The translations under genes and the position numbers were made by a program. From contig CM049310.1 of NCBI GenBank assembly GCA_026874595.1, positions 37,401,558-37,465,557 of the forward strand: DNA of 64,000 bases, in the 5' to 3' direction. The stretch comes from Sipunculus nudus (Eukaryota > Annelida > Sipuncula > Golfingiida > Sipunculidae). Below, in pieces: positions 47,801-57,300 of the stretch (positions are counted from its first letter, which is position 1; every line of letters starts with the position of its first letter). A model generated the notes under the pieces. The model ran no database searches, was not told where the DNA came from, and saw only the letters and a list, made by a program, of their open reading frames with translations.

Positions 47801-50800
47801 ACTTTTACACCTATTCACCTTACAAACTATATATGTTACAGTCAATGTTTAAAATCAGTCAATTTGTAAATTGCCTGAAGTTGACAGTCAATTTTCAAAG
47901 TTCCTGACTCACTCAGGCAATTTATAACAGGACTGAAATGTTCAAGCATCTTACAGTTAGTGAAAAATCAATCAGTTAATTTAACACATTGACTGAATCG
48001 ATATGAAATATTCTTTTGAGTCACATATCTCATTATTGTAAAACAGACAATGTCCAATAGTATAACCAGTTACTTTCGAGTAAATTTTATGCCTTATTTC
48101 TAGGCTCTTTTTAAAGAATGCTGATCTAATAATAGAATACAAAGTTTCATGAGGTGTAACAAGAATCATATGGTTGAAATACGTATCCTATTATCACATA
48201 ATGAAATATGCATATTACTTTATATGCATACTACTGCATATCTCTGCTTATTTCAGGACCAGAAACTAGTCAAATGGAGGCCTTGATTAAATGAAACATT
48301 AAAATTTGTTATAATATGTGAAATTTAAGATGAAGAACGGTAAAGGATAACCACTTATACATAGATGTTAACATCAAATACATTAATCATTAAGATACGC
48401 TAAGTGTGTTGCAACGGCTTTGCTTAATTAAAATTACTTACTCTACTCTGTTTGTTTTCCTTTAATCAGTTTGCCGTCTAAATTTTTTTGAGAGGAGGAT
48501 TTGCCATTCATAATGAACATACCATATTACCTCCACTCACCCCTGTTTTGTCAAACAAAAGAGTGTCATTTTGCCAAAAAAAAATAGACTCTGATTTATA
48601 AAAAGAGATGTTTTCTAAAACATGGGTGAGCTTCCTCAGATAAATGTGATCTTTGAGAAGTAAATAAACCTAAAACGGTGACTTGTGACCTTGCACGATT
48701 TTTTCGTTTCCATGATTTTCTGAAAGCAAGGTATGAAGCACAAATTTAAAAAATCAGATTTAGATAATTCAAAATAACCAGCAGCGGGGTTGAGGGATTT
48801 CTCAGGGGGAATTCGCTAAGTATTTTTAAATACCGCTTAGTATTTTTCAATAAAAACTTATTATATGTTTGTTTCTGAAAGTTCCCTGTTATTTTATGGC
48901 AAAATTGCTGAAATCATGAAAGATATTGTAACAATTTTCCTACTTAGAAAAAGGGGGACACCCTGCCCACTTCCACTCCTAAACTTTCAAAGCAAATTGC
49001 AGCCCTGACCCTGTACAAAATTAACTTCTTATGTATTTATTTCTGCAAAAACCACAATCAAACCAAATTTTTTGAAACATTTAATTATGCAATAATATGA
49101 TGTAAGATATATAAACATTTTGTAAGACTAAGGTGTTTGAAATAAATAAAAATGTTCTTTAAATTTTTGTTTCTGTATAACAATAGTATGTCATATTTTA
49201 AACATAACAGTTTATATGACAAATTTACTGATATTAGTAAATTACAAATTAACTGATTTTACACATTGACTGTAACACATATACAGTATATCCATCCACC
49301 CATTGCACTAGATTTTTTGTATGACGCATTCATACTTTGCATCTGTATACGGCATAATCTATAATGATTAAGACAAGGTCTTTCCTGTTGAACGTCCGAA
49401 AGCCATAGAGTAAAAAAATTCACCAGATGTTTCTAGGCCCAATGATTAAGGTACATGCCCTGTCAAATTACCGGGCTCCCCGTTTCTAGGTGGAATGTTT
49501 TAGATTTATGCCCTGTTAACGGATGGCTGCTTTATCGGGCGAACGACGGACATAGGGTGTTCGCTAGATCTTAAAGTCAGCTGCACTGAAGAGTGAATTC
49601 GCTAAATTCTTCTTTCCATTGCAAATATATGTTTTCTAATGTATGTATATATTTGTGTATTTAAGCAGAGGAGAGCAAAGCAATGAAACTGTTAAAAATG
49701 GTCAATTTAATATGCGATTTAACTGTGCTAAATTGTACGAGTACTAATAATGCAAACACTTCCCATGATCTGGGCAGATATATTCCTTTTTCTATTACTA
49801 ACATAAATAAACACTTTCTTCCATGGTGTGACTGTCCATGTGTTATGTTTTCTTTATATTTTAAGTTTACTGATCATATGCCAAATAAACAACACTTTAT
49901 GTTACCCTTTTTTAGATACAGCACACGGAATATGTAGTATTGAGGTAATATAGGTGAAGTTCCCAAATGCCTGCTTTCAACATGGCTATAAAAAGCTAGC
50001 ATGTATGTGTATATATTTTGGGTTTAGAAGTTTCACTTGGGTGCGTCTTACAGATTACGCTTTTTACTGGTCGAGGCATCAAGGATTTCGTCTGTATTTT
50101 CTAATAAAATTTGATCCATCAAAAATAGTGAAGCAGGTCTCTCGGACACTAACTGTATTTGTGTTGCCTAAACAGACATCAGACAATGGACAACATACGA
50201 CGGATGGATGACGCACCATGGCCTTTTAGGTTACAGGTAATCTAAATATCCTTCAATATAAATATGGTTCTCTTCTGTTTTTTTTTAATTAAATATTTTT
50301 ACTTTATCATTACTATATAGGGTAACCAGTTTAGCAATGTAAAATACTGAAGATGAAATTTCAGTTCACAATGCGTGTTAACATGGACTGAAACCTACAC
50401 GCCACCTACCTTTAGGAGAGTCGCATTGTGGGAGATATCTTGCCATATCACGCGTGCTGTGTAGTTTTTCTTTCGGCAACTCAGGACTATTTACTGATTG
50501 ACTTGTTCTCAATAATATTACAGAAAGTATCATCTCCTGTATTAAGGTGATTGCGAGCATGTTCCTTACAATTAGTTTACTCATCCTGCTTTTAAACAAT
50601 GCGAAAACGGACCACCCGAGTAGTTCCTGTTTGCGATTTACTCCTCTGCCCAAATGTCAGCATGAATCTAATCATTAGCATTGTTAGTAAGTAATCTCAA
50701 TGTAATTGATAAAATGGAGAATTGAACACCGGAAAATCTTCCTAGCCCCGCTGATCCGCCTCTGGTTTGCAGTAATATAGGCGACATATATGTTAATATG

Positions 50801-51503
50801 TAAATATTTAAACGTGGTCAAAACTGTTGACACTCACTTGATATCACCCTCGCTATGGTAACTGAAACCGCTGTATGAGTAACCTCTATATGTTTAACAG
50901 GCATCGCTCTACAATTTTTATAGTGTTGGCTCAAGGGCATACGGCACCTAACTCCCCAACATTTCACAGGGGGAGTGGGGTGGGGTTCCTTACAATTTAG
51001 GGTCTGTACTGGTCGAGGCATCAAGGATCTCGTTTGTATTTTTTAATAAAAATTTGATCCATCAAAAATAGTGAGGCAATTGTTTTTTCTATGGCCTTAA
51101 CATACATCAGACAATGGACAACACACGACGGATGGACGACGCCCCATGGCCAGGTAATCTGAAATATGCTTTAATATAAAATATGATTCTTTCCTGGGCT
51201 ATTTCCATCATATATTTTTACTTTATAATTACAATATAGGGTAACTAGTTTAGCAATGTAAAATACTGAAGATGAAAATCCAGTTGGCAATGCATGTTAA
51301 CATGGACTATAACCTACACGTCACCTACCTTTAGGAGAGTCACATTGTGTGAGATATCTTGCCATATCACGCGTGCTGTGTAGTTTTTCTTTCGGCAACT
51401 CAGGACTATTTACTGAGTCACTTGTTCTCAATAATATTACAGTAAGTATTATCCCCTGTATTATGGTGATTGCGAACATGAAGCTTAGAATGAGTTTCCT
51501 CAT
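28813..51503 (-). CDS. B4GALT-family glycosyltransferase, copy 2, complete gene model with alternative first exons
   Basis: Exons, 5' to 3' on the minus strand: E1b 51503-51329 or E1a 50584-50410, then 32271-32042, 31799-31612, 30212-30090, 29451-29356, 29035-28813. Coding length is 1035 nt, giving 344 residues with either first exon. E1 ends one base into a Gly codon (AAA G) and E2 starts with GA, giving CDSPKGGPIEV, like the family's CP...GP block. The product has a short cytosolic tail, one membrane anchor, a short stem, then the catalytic domain with four conserved Cys, [11 protein letters not shown] and INH. The donor box is intact (ILVPYRDRE). It is the best candidate for an active enzyme. 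The link across the 18-19 kb first intron is inferred from phase and motif fit, not from transcripts. Confidence 0.75.
29356..29451 (-). CDS. B4GALT copy 2 exon E5 (96 bp)
   Basis: Acceptor TTTTTAAG; donor GTGGGG. Encodes [31 protein letters not shown]. The metal-ligand His is present and Ser is at the Met344 position. Phase 2 at both ends, as in copy 1. Confidence 0.9.
30090..30212 (-). CDS. B4GALT copy 2 exon E4 (123 bp)
   Basis: Acceptor ATCTCAG; donor GTAAGT. Encodes [39 protein letters not shown]. Leu is at the Tyr289 position. The Cys in GGVC replaces the usual Ser. Confidence 0.92.
31612..31799 (-). CDS. B4GALT copy 2 exon E3 (188 bp)
   Basis: Acceptor TGTTGCAG; donor GTATGT. Encodes [57 protein letters not shown]. 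DxD site and Cys247/Cys266 equivalents are intact. Confidence 0.92.
32042..32271 (-). CDS. B4GALT copy 2 exon E2 (230 bp)
   Basis: Acceptor CTTTTTAG; donor GTTGGT. Encodes [62 protein letters not shown]. The donor-site Pro and the Cys176 equivalent are present, unlike copies 1 (Pro lost) and 3 (Cys lost). Confidence 0.92.
33240..34750. other. Presumed intron 1 of copy 2, block beta part
   Basis: Matches block alpha at intervals (33370-33480 to 6010-6090) but holds no exon. Short overlapping frames on both strands at 33673-33898 are not supported. Confidence 0.5.
35671..35711. repeat. (TA)n microsatellite
   Basis: About 20 TA units within block beta. Confidence 0.95.
36905..39260 (+). pseudogene. 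Ty3/gypsy-like gag and start of pol, degenerate
   Basis: In several frames, in order: a Ser/Pro-rich N-terminus (from 36912); [20 protein letters not shown] near 37540-37600, the gag entry block; then from 37715 [54 protein letters not shown] and DKNTHTVQK, the capsid C-terminal region. Around 38340 there is a degraded zinc knuckle ([12 protein letters not shown]). Around 38560-38650 a protease-like stretch is possible, and near 39180 [16 protein letters not shown] suggests the entry to RT. There is no complete RT, integrase or LTR. Many stops and shifts; inactive. It starts exactly where block beta homology ends. Confidence 0.75.
39385..39645. mobile_element. SINE family A copy
   Basis: Contains TTTAACATGGATTGTACAAA, TAACTAATCAAGGCAC, GATGATGGCGTTCGGTAGTC, GAAACCGGAGAATCCGGAGA, ACCACCGGCCTTGGACG and the tRNA-like end GGGGATCGAACCCGGGTCGC followed by AGCCAAGCGTTTTACC. 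It sits between the gag fragment and the TatD-like fragment. Confidence 0.85.
39697..39716. repeat. G20 homopolymer
   Basis: Uninterrupted run of about 20 G directly before the TatD-like fragment. Run length is a likely sequencing or assembly uncertainty. Confidence 0.9.
39727..40110 (+). pseudogene. TatD/TATDN2-like metal-dependent hydrolase fragment
   Basis: One frame reads [34 protein letters not shown]. After a shift near 39895 it continues [68 protein letters not shown]. The paired HRHCF and [12 protein letters not shown] motifs correspond to the metal-site His and Asp blocks of TatD-family nucleases; the HRHCF form is typical of TATDN2-like proteins. The N-terminal barrel half is missing and the frame is broken. 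It probably belongs to a repeated or element-borne gene. It continues to the LINE insertion point at 40147. Confidence 0.75.
40147..40166. repeat. Left copy of the LINE target-site duplication
   Basis: AAGCTCAACCATAATATTGT, repeated with one mismatch at 44264-44283. Confidence 0.75.
40180..42120 (+). pseudogene. LINE reverse transcriptase, split by a MITE, degenerate
   Basis: Left of the [35 protein letters not shown] and, after a shift, a GLPKEFY-type block. Right of it (from 41460): [62 protein letters not shown] in place of the motif A region, GFIKWVQLF, then the [20 protein letters not shown] block near 41970. These are RT blocks 0 to 4 of the L1/Tx1 type. The YADD-type motif region is lost. 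Multiple stops. Confidence 0.75.
40434..41457. mobile_element. 1024-bp MITE-like element inserted in the LINE, TA target
   Basis: Starts CAGTCAAACCTCTATAATGT and ends GAAAGGTTCCACTT, with TA on both outer sides (40432-40433 and 41458-41459). Joining the flanks rejoins the LINE frame (EFYKYF), which proves insertion. Near the right end a unit of the form GTGCCCACTTTATAGAG is repeated in tandem, and a variant occurs at the left end. No transposase is visible; the short frame at 40619-40816 is low-complexity. Confidence 0.82.
42133..43740 (+). pseudogene. LINE C-terminal region and tail, several frames
   Basis: Consecutive open stretches read [13 protein letters not shown]-like sequence near 42250, [20 protein letters not shown] and [12 protein letters not shown] near 42490-42590, [38 protein letters not shown], then [26 protein letters not shown], and [14 protein letters not shown]. 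This WHGK, NGGL, D, RLMWIK series is the conserved C-terminal region of Tx1/L1-type ORF2 proteins. Best-preserved part: 42478-43046. Confidence 0.78.
44264..44283. repeat. Right copy of the LINE target-site duplication
   Basis: AAGCTCAACCATAATGTTGT, one mismatch from 40147-40166. Confidence 0.75.
44284..45100. other. Pre-insertion flank, (TA)n array and a LINE-like 3' tail
   Basis: Two related segments occur in tandem at 44330-44460 (TTACTAATCTCGATTC and TTACTCATTCTCCGATTC, each followed by AGCTGGAGAAT). A TA array lies at 44821-44874. At 45028-45093 the sequence ends GAAATTTTGAATAAATAAAT, the style of a CR1-like 3' tail, but no coding trace is attached. No gene. Confidence 0.5.
45100..47240. 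other. Non-coding, nothing recognised
   Basis: No coding similarity, repeat boundary or RNA is seen. Overlapping minus-strand frames at 46480-46809 carry no family features. Confidence 0.45.
47250..47507. mobile_element. Right part of a second MITE of the 40434 family
   Basis: Ends in three tandem variants of GAGGTGCCCACTTTATA and then AGAGGTTCGACTG, followed by TA (47508-47509). It is the same right end as the element at 40434-41457, in a less mutated form. The matching left end was not found, so the element may be truncated. Confidence 0.7.
47834..49277. mobile_element. 1444-bp DNA element with about 38-bp terminal inverted repeats
   Basis: The left end TGTTACAGTCAATGTTTAAA plus about 18 further bases (to 47871) pairs with the right end (49240-49277) with about two mismatches. 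A third related piece, CAGTTAATTTAACACATTGA, lies inside at 47973. No transposase or other coding sequence is recognised, so it looks non-autonomous. A target duplication could not be fixed because TATA-rich sequence flanks both sides. Confidence 0.75.
49278..50050. other. Non-coding, nothing recognised
   Basis: Between the inverted-repeat element and the duplicated first-exon units. The short frame at 49683-49937 has no family features. Confidence 0.45.
50410..50584 (-). CDS. B4GALT copy 2 alternative first exon E1a (175 bp)
   Basis: Starts at ATG of [16 protein letters not shown]; membrane anchor about residues 3-25, then stem [27 protein letters not shown], then donor GTAGGT. The frame stays open for 23 codons upstream of this ATG, but the ATG is chosen because it aligns with the E1b start. 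The Cys near the end corresponds to bovine Cys134, the disulfide partner of the Cys in E2. Arg7, Asn8 and Glu17 make the anchor less hydrophobic than that of E1b. Confidence 0.78.
51329..51503 (-). CDS. B4GALT copy 2 alternative first exon E1b (175 bp)
   Basis: Starts at ATG of [20 protein letters not shown]. An in-frame TAG lies three codons upstream, which supports this start. The anchor (about residues 4-25) is uninterrupted and hydrophobic, and the short basic tail gives type II topology. The stem [27 protein letters not shown] is almost identical to that of E1a. Donor GTAGGT, phase 1, fits E2. The family usually has a longer stem before its catalytic domain. Confidence 0.8.
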
Positions 51504-51809
51504 CCTGCTCTAATCAATGCGAAAACGGACCACGCGAGCAGTTCCTGTCTGCGCCTAACTCCTCAGTCACAAATGTCAGCATGAATCTAATCGCCCTCAA
51601 TACGAATAGTTAATAAGTAATCTTTATGCAATTAATCAAATGGAGAATTGAACACCGGAAAATCTTCCTGGCCCCGCTGATCCGCCTCTACTTTGCAATA
51701 ATATAGGCGACATATATGTAATTATATAAATATTTAAATGTGGTCAAAACTGTAGGCACGAACTTGTTACGGCACCTAACTCCCTATAATTTCACAGGGG
51801 CTTTGGTGC

Positions 51810-52750
51810 TTGAGTATTATCCATCTGGATGGTGTGTCAGAATGTCTCAGGGTTTTCCATCAATGCCGGATAGAGCTGTTTGTACTTGCAGTGAGGTCTT
51901 ATGTGCCCGGATCTGCTCGGTCTACTCGGAATAATATTTTTTTAGCTCTGCTTTTTAGGTTCGGTAGAAAAACGGGTCATAGAGTCAGAACCTGCTGTGC
52001 AGTAACATTTTAATATCAAATCAGAAGGTTCTGTTTTTTTTAAACTCCCTGGTCCCTTTTCTCTAGGGTTAGACAAGTCAGGAATTTTACATAGTATGTT
52101 TAAATGTCAGCCTGCATGAGTGACCATCCATAATTTTATCAGCTGGAGTCTTTTATTTGCACATGGGCATCTTATTTACATGACATCACCCAGTAAGCAG
52201 TCACTAATATGAAATGTATTTGAATGTGGTTTTAATGCCCATAACTGCTAACTGTATAATTGCAATTTTTCCCCCTCCGCCCAGAAGGTATGCTCTCTCC
52301 CCGTCCGTGTGTTCGTGTGTTTAAGTGTGTGTTTACATCAAACTCATCTAATCCTGAATGGATCTTGTGATATTGTCAAAGCATTTCGGGAATGGGAAAG
52401 AAGAAAAACGATTAGATTTTGGTGTAGATCCGACACATTATCTTGATTAAGAAACGTCTTTTCACAAATTTATAGTCATTTATGCACGAATATGAGCCAA
52501 ATAGGTAAATTCGAACTTCGTTAAGGCTTGCATTCCATAAATTACATATTTCTATTTACATTGTAGACTGAGATTTCATAAAGTTGCTTTGAATTGTTTG
52601 ATATTCTGGAAGATATCTATTCCATATCCTTGATCAGAATCAGGTTAATCTGCAATCCCTTAGTACACCTACCATGACCACGGGGAATAGTGAAACGGGA
52701 TACAATTCAAACCCCAATATCAGTTTTGTCCTGATTCAGGCACCTGAAGG
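51810..52750. other. Upstream of the B4GALT copy 2 first exons, non-coding
   Basis: A promoter for the minus-strand gene would be expected near or right of 51600, but no TATA box or other element can be assigned with confidence. Overlapping frames at 51740-52013 are not supported. Confidence 0.4.
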
Positions 52751-52753
52751 TAA

Positions 52754-53164
52754 GGTCACACATTGACGATCTGGACAAGAGTCTGTACCGACTTATCGTA
52801 GCCACGAAAAACGACAATTTCACCTGCTACGATCTGTGACGACTACGACATATTTTTCTACGACCTTGAACCCGTTTACCACGAACAAGGACGATTCTGT
52901 CATGTCAATAGCCGAAACTGTCTGTGATAAGTACGAATAATCACAATTTTCTACTATTATACTTGTCCACGAAGCATGTTGTAACAAATCGCGGCAAACC
53001 ATAATAAATCGGGGCAACGTCGTAACACAGCGTAGGAAAGTCGTTCGAAATATGAGGAAATGGCCTACGACTACCTTTTCTCGCCTGTTATTCATGCGCA
53101 ATACTACCTTAATGATCATTGACTTACGATGGACCTTTATTCCAAAGACCCGTGAAATGTGACC
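52754..53164. mobile_element. Possible 411-bp MITE, GGTCACA ends
   Basis: Starts GGTCACACATTGACGATCTG and ends CGTGAAATGTGACC; the inverted match is good for about 8 bases and weak beyond. The interior is enriched in TACGAC/CGTCGT words on both strands. No target duplication found, so this is tentative. Confidence 0.35.
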
Positions 53165-53169
53165 AGATA

Positions 53170-53980
53170 GCTGTCGAGACAGAGGACACTAAATTACAGG
53201 TAGGTAGCAATATAACATTGTGGTATTTTTGTTTCAATTAATAACTCATACTGTTAGTATTGAAATAAAGTAAAATAATGAAAAAATACAATTATTCTTA
53301 TTGACAATATGTGTGCCTGTGTGTGAGTTGGGGGAGGGATGGTAAATATTATATTTCCATCTATGTTGGATGATCAACCCCCCTTCTCGCAACACCCTGC
53401 GCCTAGTACCACAATCACCCCCCTCCCCCACCCCCACCATCCCCCTACCCCAAACAAATTGTCCCAATGAACTACGTTCAAATAGGCTTATTTTATTTGT
53501 GTGCCAGATTGTACTGGCTGCCCTATCCTGGGATTCATATTCTTGATTTACTTGCATAGTTCAACTTAAAGAATTACTTAGAAACAGGTCCTTCATCCAA
53601 TAACAACAGTAAGACCAAAGAGAGTTTTTAGTTAGTGTGCTGACCAGAACATCCTTGTTTAAATCACTTAATAGCAGAGTCGTACTCTGTGAGTGCGATT
53701 CTGCACAGAGTACCGGCTGCACACGCATCTCATCATTTATAATCACCAGATAAGGCATTCGTGGTCAACATATATAAAGGTATGGGGAGGTAATATACAT
53801 TTGAAACAACGACAAAGATTTTGAAATGTTAACACGATATGTCAATTTTAGAGCGCTACGGGGGCGACACCTAGTGGTGAAGTTTCAATCTATAAGAGTT
53901 TGCTAATCACGTATCCATAAATAGCCACTATTTAACTACTCAACAATCTACAGTTTTTAACGATTGATTAACCAAGTACT
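53170..53980. other. Non-coding, low-complexity C/G-rich patches
   Basis: Contains a C-rich segment at 53416-53450. Minus-strand frames here are incidental. Confidence 0.45.
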
Positions 53981-53984
53981 TTTT

Positions 53985-54305
53985 ACACCTGTAGGGTTCC
54001 GTTTCGGATTGGGACTACGTGTCAGGGGCTTACGCGGATGGTTTCAACCAGTCTTAGTACACTAGTCCTGCTGCTCCTGGGTGTGTCACCAGAATGGCGG
54101 AGTCATAACTCCGAGGAATCCAGGAAGGCGTTTGTGAGTGAAACACGAATGTTGGATAGTCGTTAAGCCTGCAGACCGCTCACCCTGGCAGAAAGCCGAC
54201 CTTGAAAAATCTCACCAATAGGATTCACTAAGATGGGCGAAGATTCGAACACACCATCTCCCGGTATGGAGTCTTGCGCTCTGCCCAAGACCACGGAAGC
54301 TGAAA
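53985..54305 (-). mobile_element. SINE-like repeat, family B, copy 2
   Basis: Colinear with 3150-3512: GGGTTCCGTTTCGGATTGGG, GGGTGTGTCACC, TTTGTGAGTGAAACACG, GCTCACCCTGG, and on the plus strand GATTCGAACACACCATCTCC, the reverse of a tRNA-like B box. Confidence 0.7.
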
Positions 54306-54309
54306 TAAA

Positions 54310-57300
54310 CAATAAGGGATGTCCCATTGCTGGTTTTGGGGCTGAATGTTGCATATTTTATTCATGACTCTTTCAAGGTACTTTCTCCATGTGGTTCACC
54401 TACATGATATTAAGGTTACTTGTGCTAGTATAAAAAAGTAGAATGAAGACTTGATCAAAGATGCCACATACTCACACTAATATGACGTTGTAATGCTTGC
54501 ACGTGATATGGCTAATCAGCAAGGTTTTCTATGTAAATAAGCCGTTCACTTTCAATTTCTTTTCAAACTGTTCGATATTTCCACATATACATTCAAAACA
54601 CTAAAATTATGCTGTATGAAACATAAAATCGAAAAGACAAAAATCACCAGTAATATATTATTGATAAGTGGTATTAAAGTGAGACGACGTAATGCTTGCA
54701 CATGATAGTGCGAATCAGCCGGTTGGTCCGTTGAGAATCATCTAATATTTCATATAACATATTTTAAACACATACATTCGTGATAAAGCGTATGACTGGG
54801 ACAAATCCAACTGTAACCCGTTGGACAAGGGCCTTTCCAGGTGGGATAAAAAAATCTGACCAGTCTATCTGAGACTCTTCCATCGGGTATGACACCAGTC
54901 TCTTTCGGTGCATGTCCATGGCAAGGATATAGCTTCAGTCATACAGACTTTAAAGTCAGAAAATTCATATTAGGTAAGTTTTAATTTAGGTAATCGACCA
55001 GTTTGTAGCGCGAAGATTATATCAGTTCAAGAAAAATGTTAAAAAAAAAATATGTTAACAGTCGAATCAACCAACGTCGACAATTACATTTTAAACCGTG
55101 CTTCGTGGACTGAGTAAATAATGACTTCCCTAGAGCAAACAGTAAGAATGTTGAATTAATAGCAAATGAATAAATTATCTGGACATTTCCAACCGATTTA
55201 TAAATAAAAATAAGACTTAGGTATATAACATATATAATTTTCGAGTATCGTGTACAGATGAACATGATAATATAGCAGAAGTGCCCAACGATGCAAACAT
55301 TTCTTTTTTTTCATTTATTCTCTAATAAATGATCAATCATAAAATAAAGACCAAAATACATATAAACATTCACGTGCATTAAACAACATCGAAAAGGGAC
55401 AGAAACAAATAACTCATTATTTGATATCATTCTCGAACACTCTACCTAGCTTAAATAACTTTTCCATGTCGGCATTTGTTTTATTATTCTATAACTTACT
55501 TTCTAACTTCAAACGCAAGGTCTCTTGTTTGTATATGTCTGCATTATATAATGCATTTTGTTGATTAGCATTTTATGCATCATCATTTACCTATTTATTT
55601 TGCAATTTATACATTTGTAATTGCTCATAAATCTTCCATTAAGACGATGTTATTGGTATAAAAGTTTATTGGTATTGTCAGTTTACTAGTTTCTTGTATC
55701 CTTTTGTACTGTTTTTCTATAAACAAATAGTTTTTAGGATTAGTAATTTCAAAACTGATTCTCCATTGAGAATGCCAGCTGATATACATAGCAAAAATCC
55801 CTATCCACAGTACATGTTTCTAATGACGAGGCAATAAATTTTACTGCCTAACATGAAAAAACAAGGACCATAAATAGAAATTCACACACTATTAATTATT
55901 CCTGATTGAACGATAATATATGAACATTTTGGAAAAGTATAAATGGTTTTTATTTCTAGGATAAACGAGTTGAAAAAGCATCTTTATTTATCTGTGCTTA
56001 ATCAGTCCTGTTCACAGAAGGAACCTGGTACATTGTTTGAGAAATGCTTCAGAAAGTCACGGTTGAGAGATCGTGTAGATCGAAAGTTTTAAGGTCTGTA
56101 ACCATTGTTGGAAAATGCCGAATTATTTGGGTTCTCAGCTTTATTTTTTTCAGTTAAATGGGTGATATTTGTTTGACGGCAATTGAAAATAATGCAAAGA
56201 GAATAATTCTCTGATAAAAATTATGACAATGTTTTCAGCTGGAAGGGGGGGGGGGGGGAGAGGGGGCTTGATCCCCTCTGGATCCGTCACTTAACCAGAT
56301 GGAATAAAAGAATTTGTCTTTAATTGATTCAGGTAAAAGCGTAACAGGGGAAACTTATAATGCGAACTAAAGGGTCAAACTGTATATATGATAGCTTTAT
56401 AATTAAGATGATCTTTAAGAAGGTCTGGCATATATTTAATCACATCTAAGGCATCATTTTTACTATACTTATTATTATGGTTAACCAGTTTCCCCATAAC
56501 CATTTTCAGCGATGCAATTTATTTAAAGCGTAGTAATTCTTACCCTTAACTCAATGAAACCTTATGAACGGCGGGAACAATCTCATAAATCCAATATAAC
56601 CAGGGACAGGTCCAGGATTTAGGAATGGAGGGGTCCGACCCAAAGGGACTAATGACGAAACCTATTAAAAGGCTCCAAGGTCTGAAAAAAGGATTGTCTA
56701 GGCCGCAAAGTTGGTCTAAAACCCTTTAAATTAAGGTTGCAGTGAATGAAATACGGAGGGTCCGTAACCCCCCCCCCCCCCCCCCCTTCCCCAAGCAATC
56801 CGCTTTTTACTTCTTTTTTGAGTGAAACCGGGTGACGGTTTCGTTACATCTACTTCCAGTAAGTGTCAGCGTATTCTCTTTATTTGTTTAACAAGCTAGT
56901 GATGATTCTACAACCGATTGAACCCCCCCCCTCCCCCCCCCCCCCCCAATAAGAAACCATAGACAATACAACTCAGGAAATGCTCTAAGGAGGTATGCAT
57001 CTGATGGAAGTATGTCGGAAGGTAAACCGACACAGACAAAGACCGATGATAACAGACTTATACTAGCCGACAGAACCGTGCTCAAAAGCATATGCGGGTA
57101 TGCGAAGTGGACAAAAAAAGGTTTTAAGTGAACGTGAATTTCCTCTCCCAATAGGGACAGTTTATGAATATATAACGAATCACTGACAGCTCGAATATTA
57201 CCGTCATAACATTTTATGTGAAGATTAAAGTTTATGTGAAGGGAGTTTGAGAATACAGTAAGCGGTTTCGGAAGATTAACATGGAAGTTACCCACGAACA

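Larger units (their letters stand above)
50060..51805 (-). repeat. Tandem duplication of the B4GALT first-exon unit
   Basis: Unit A (about 50060-50998) and unit B (about 51000-51805) are colinear. Both contain GGTCGAGGCATCAAGGAT, ATCAGACAATGGACAACA, the first coding exon, GAGAATTGAACACCGGAAAA, CCCCGCTGATCCGCCTCT and ACGGCACCTAACTCCC. The exon-bearing part is nearly identical between units, so this duplication looks younger than alpha/beta. Unit A carries about 100 extra bases at its right end. Confidence 0.88.

Noticed and set aside
51740-52013. Frames right of the first-exon units as part of the B4GALT gene
   Set aside because: Wrong strand and no similarity to family sequences.
53246-53557. 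103-codon minus-strand Gly-rich frame
   Set aside because: Crosses a C-rich low-complexity patch and has no family features.
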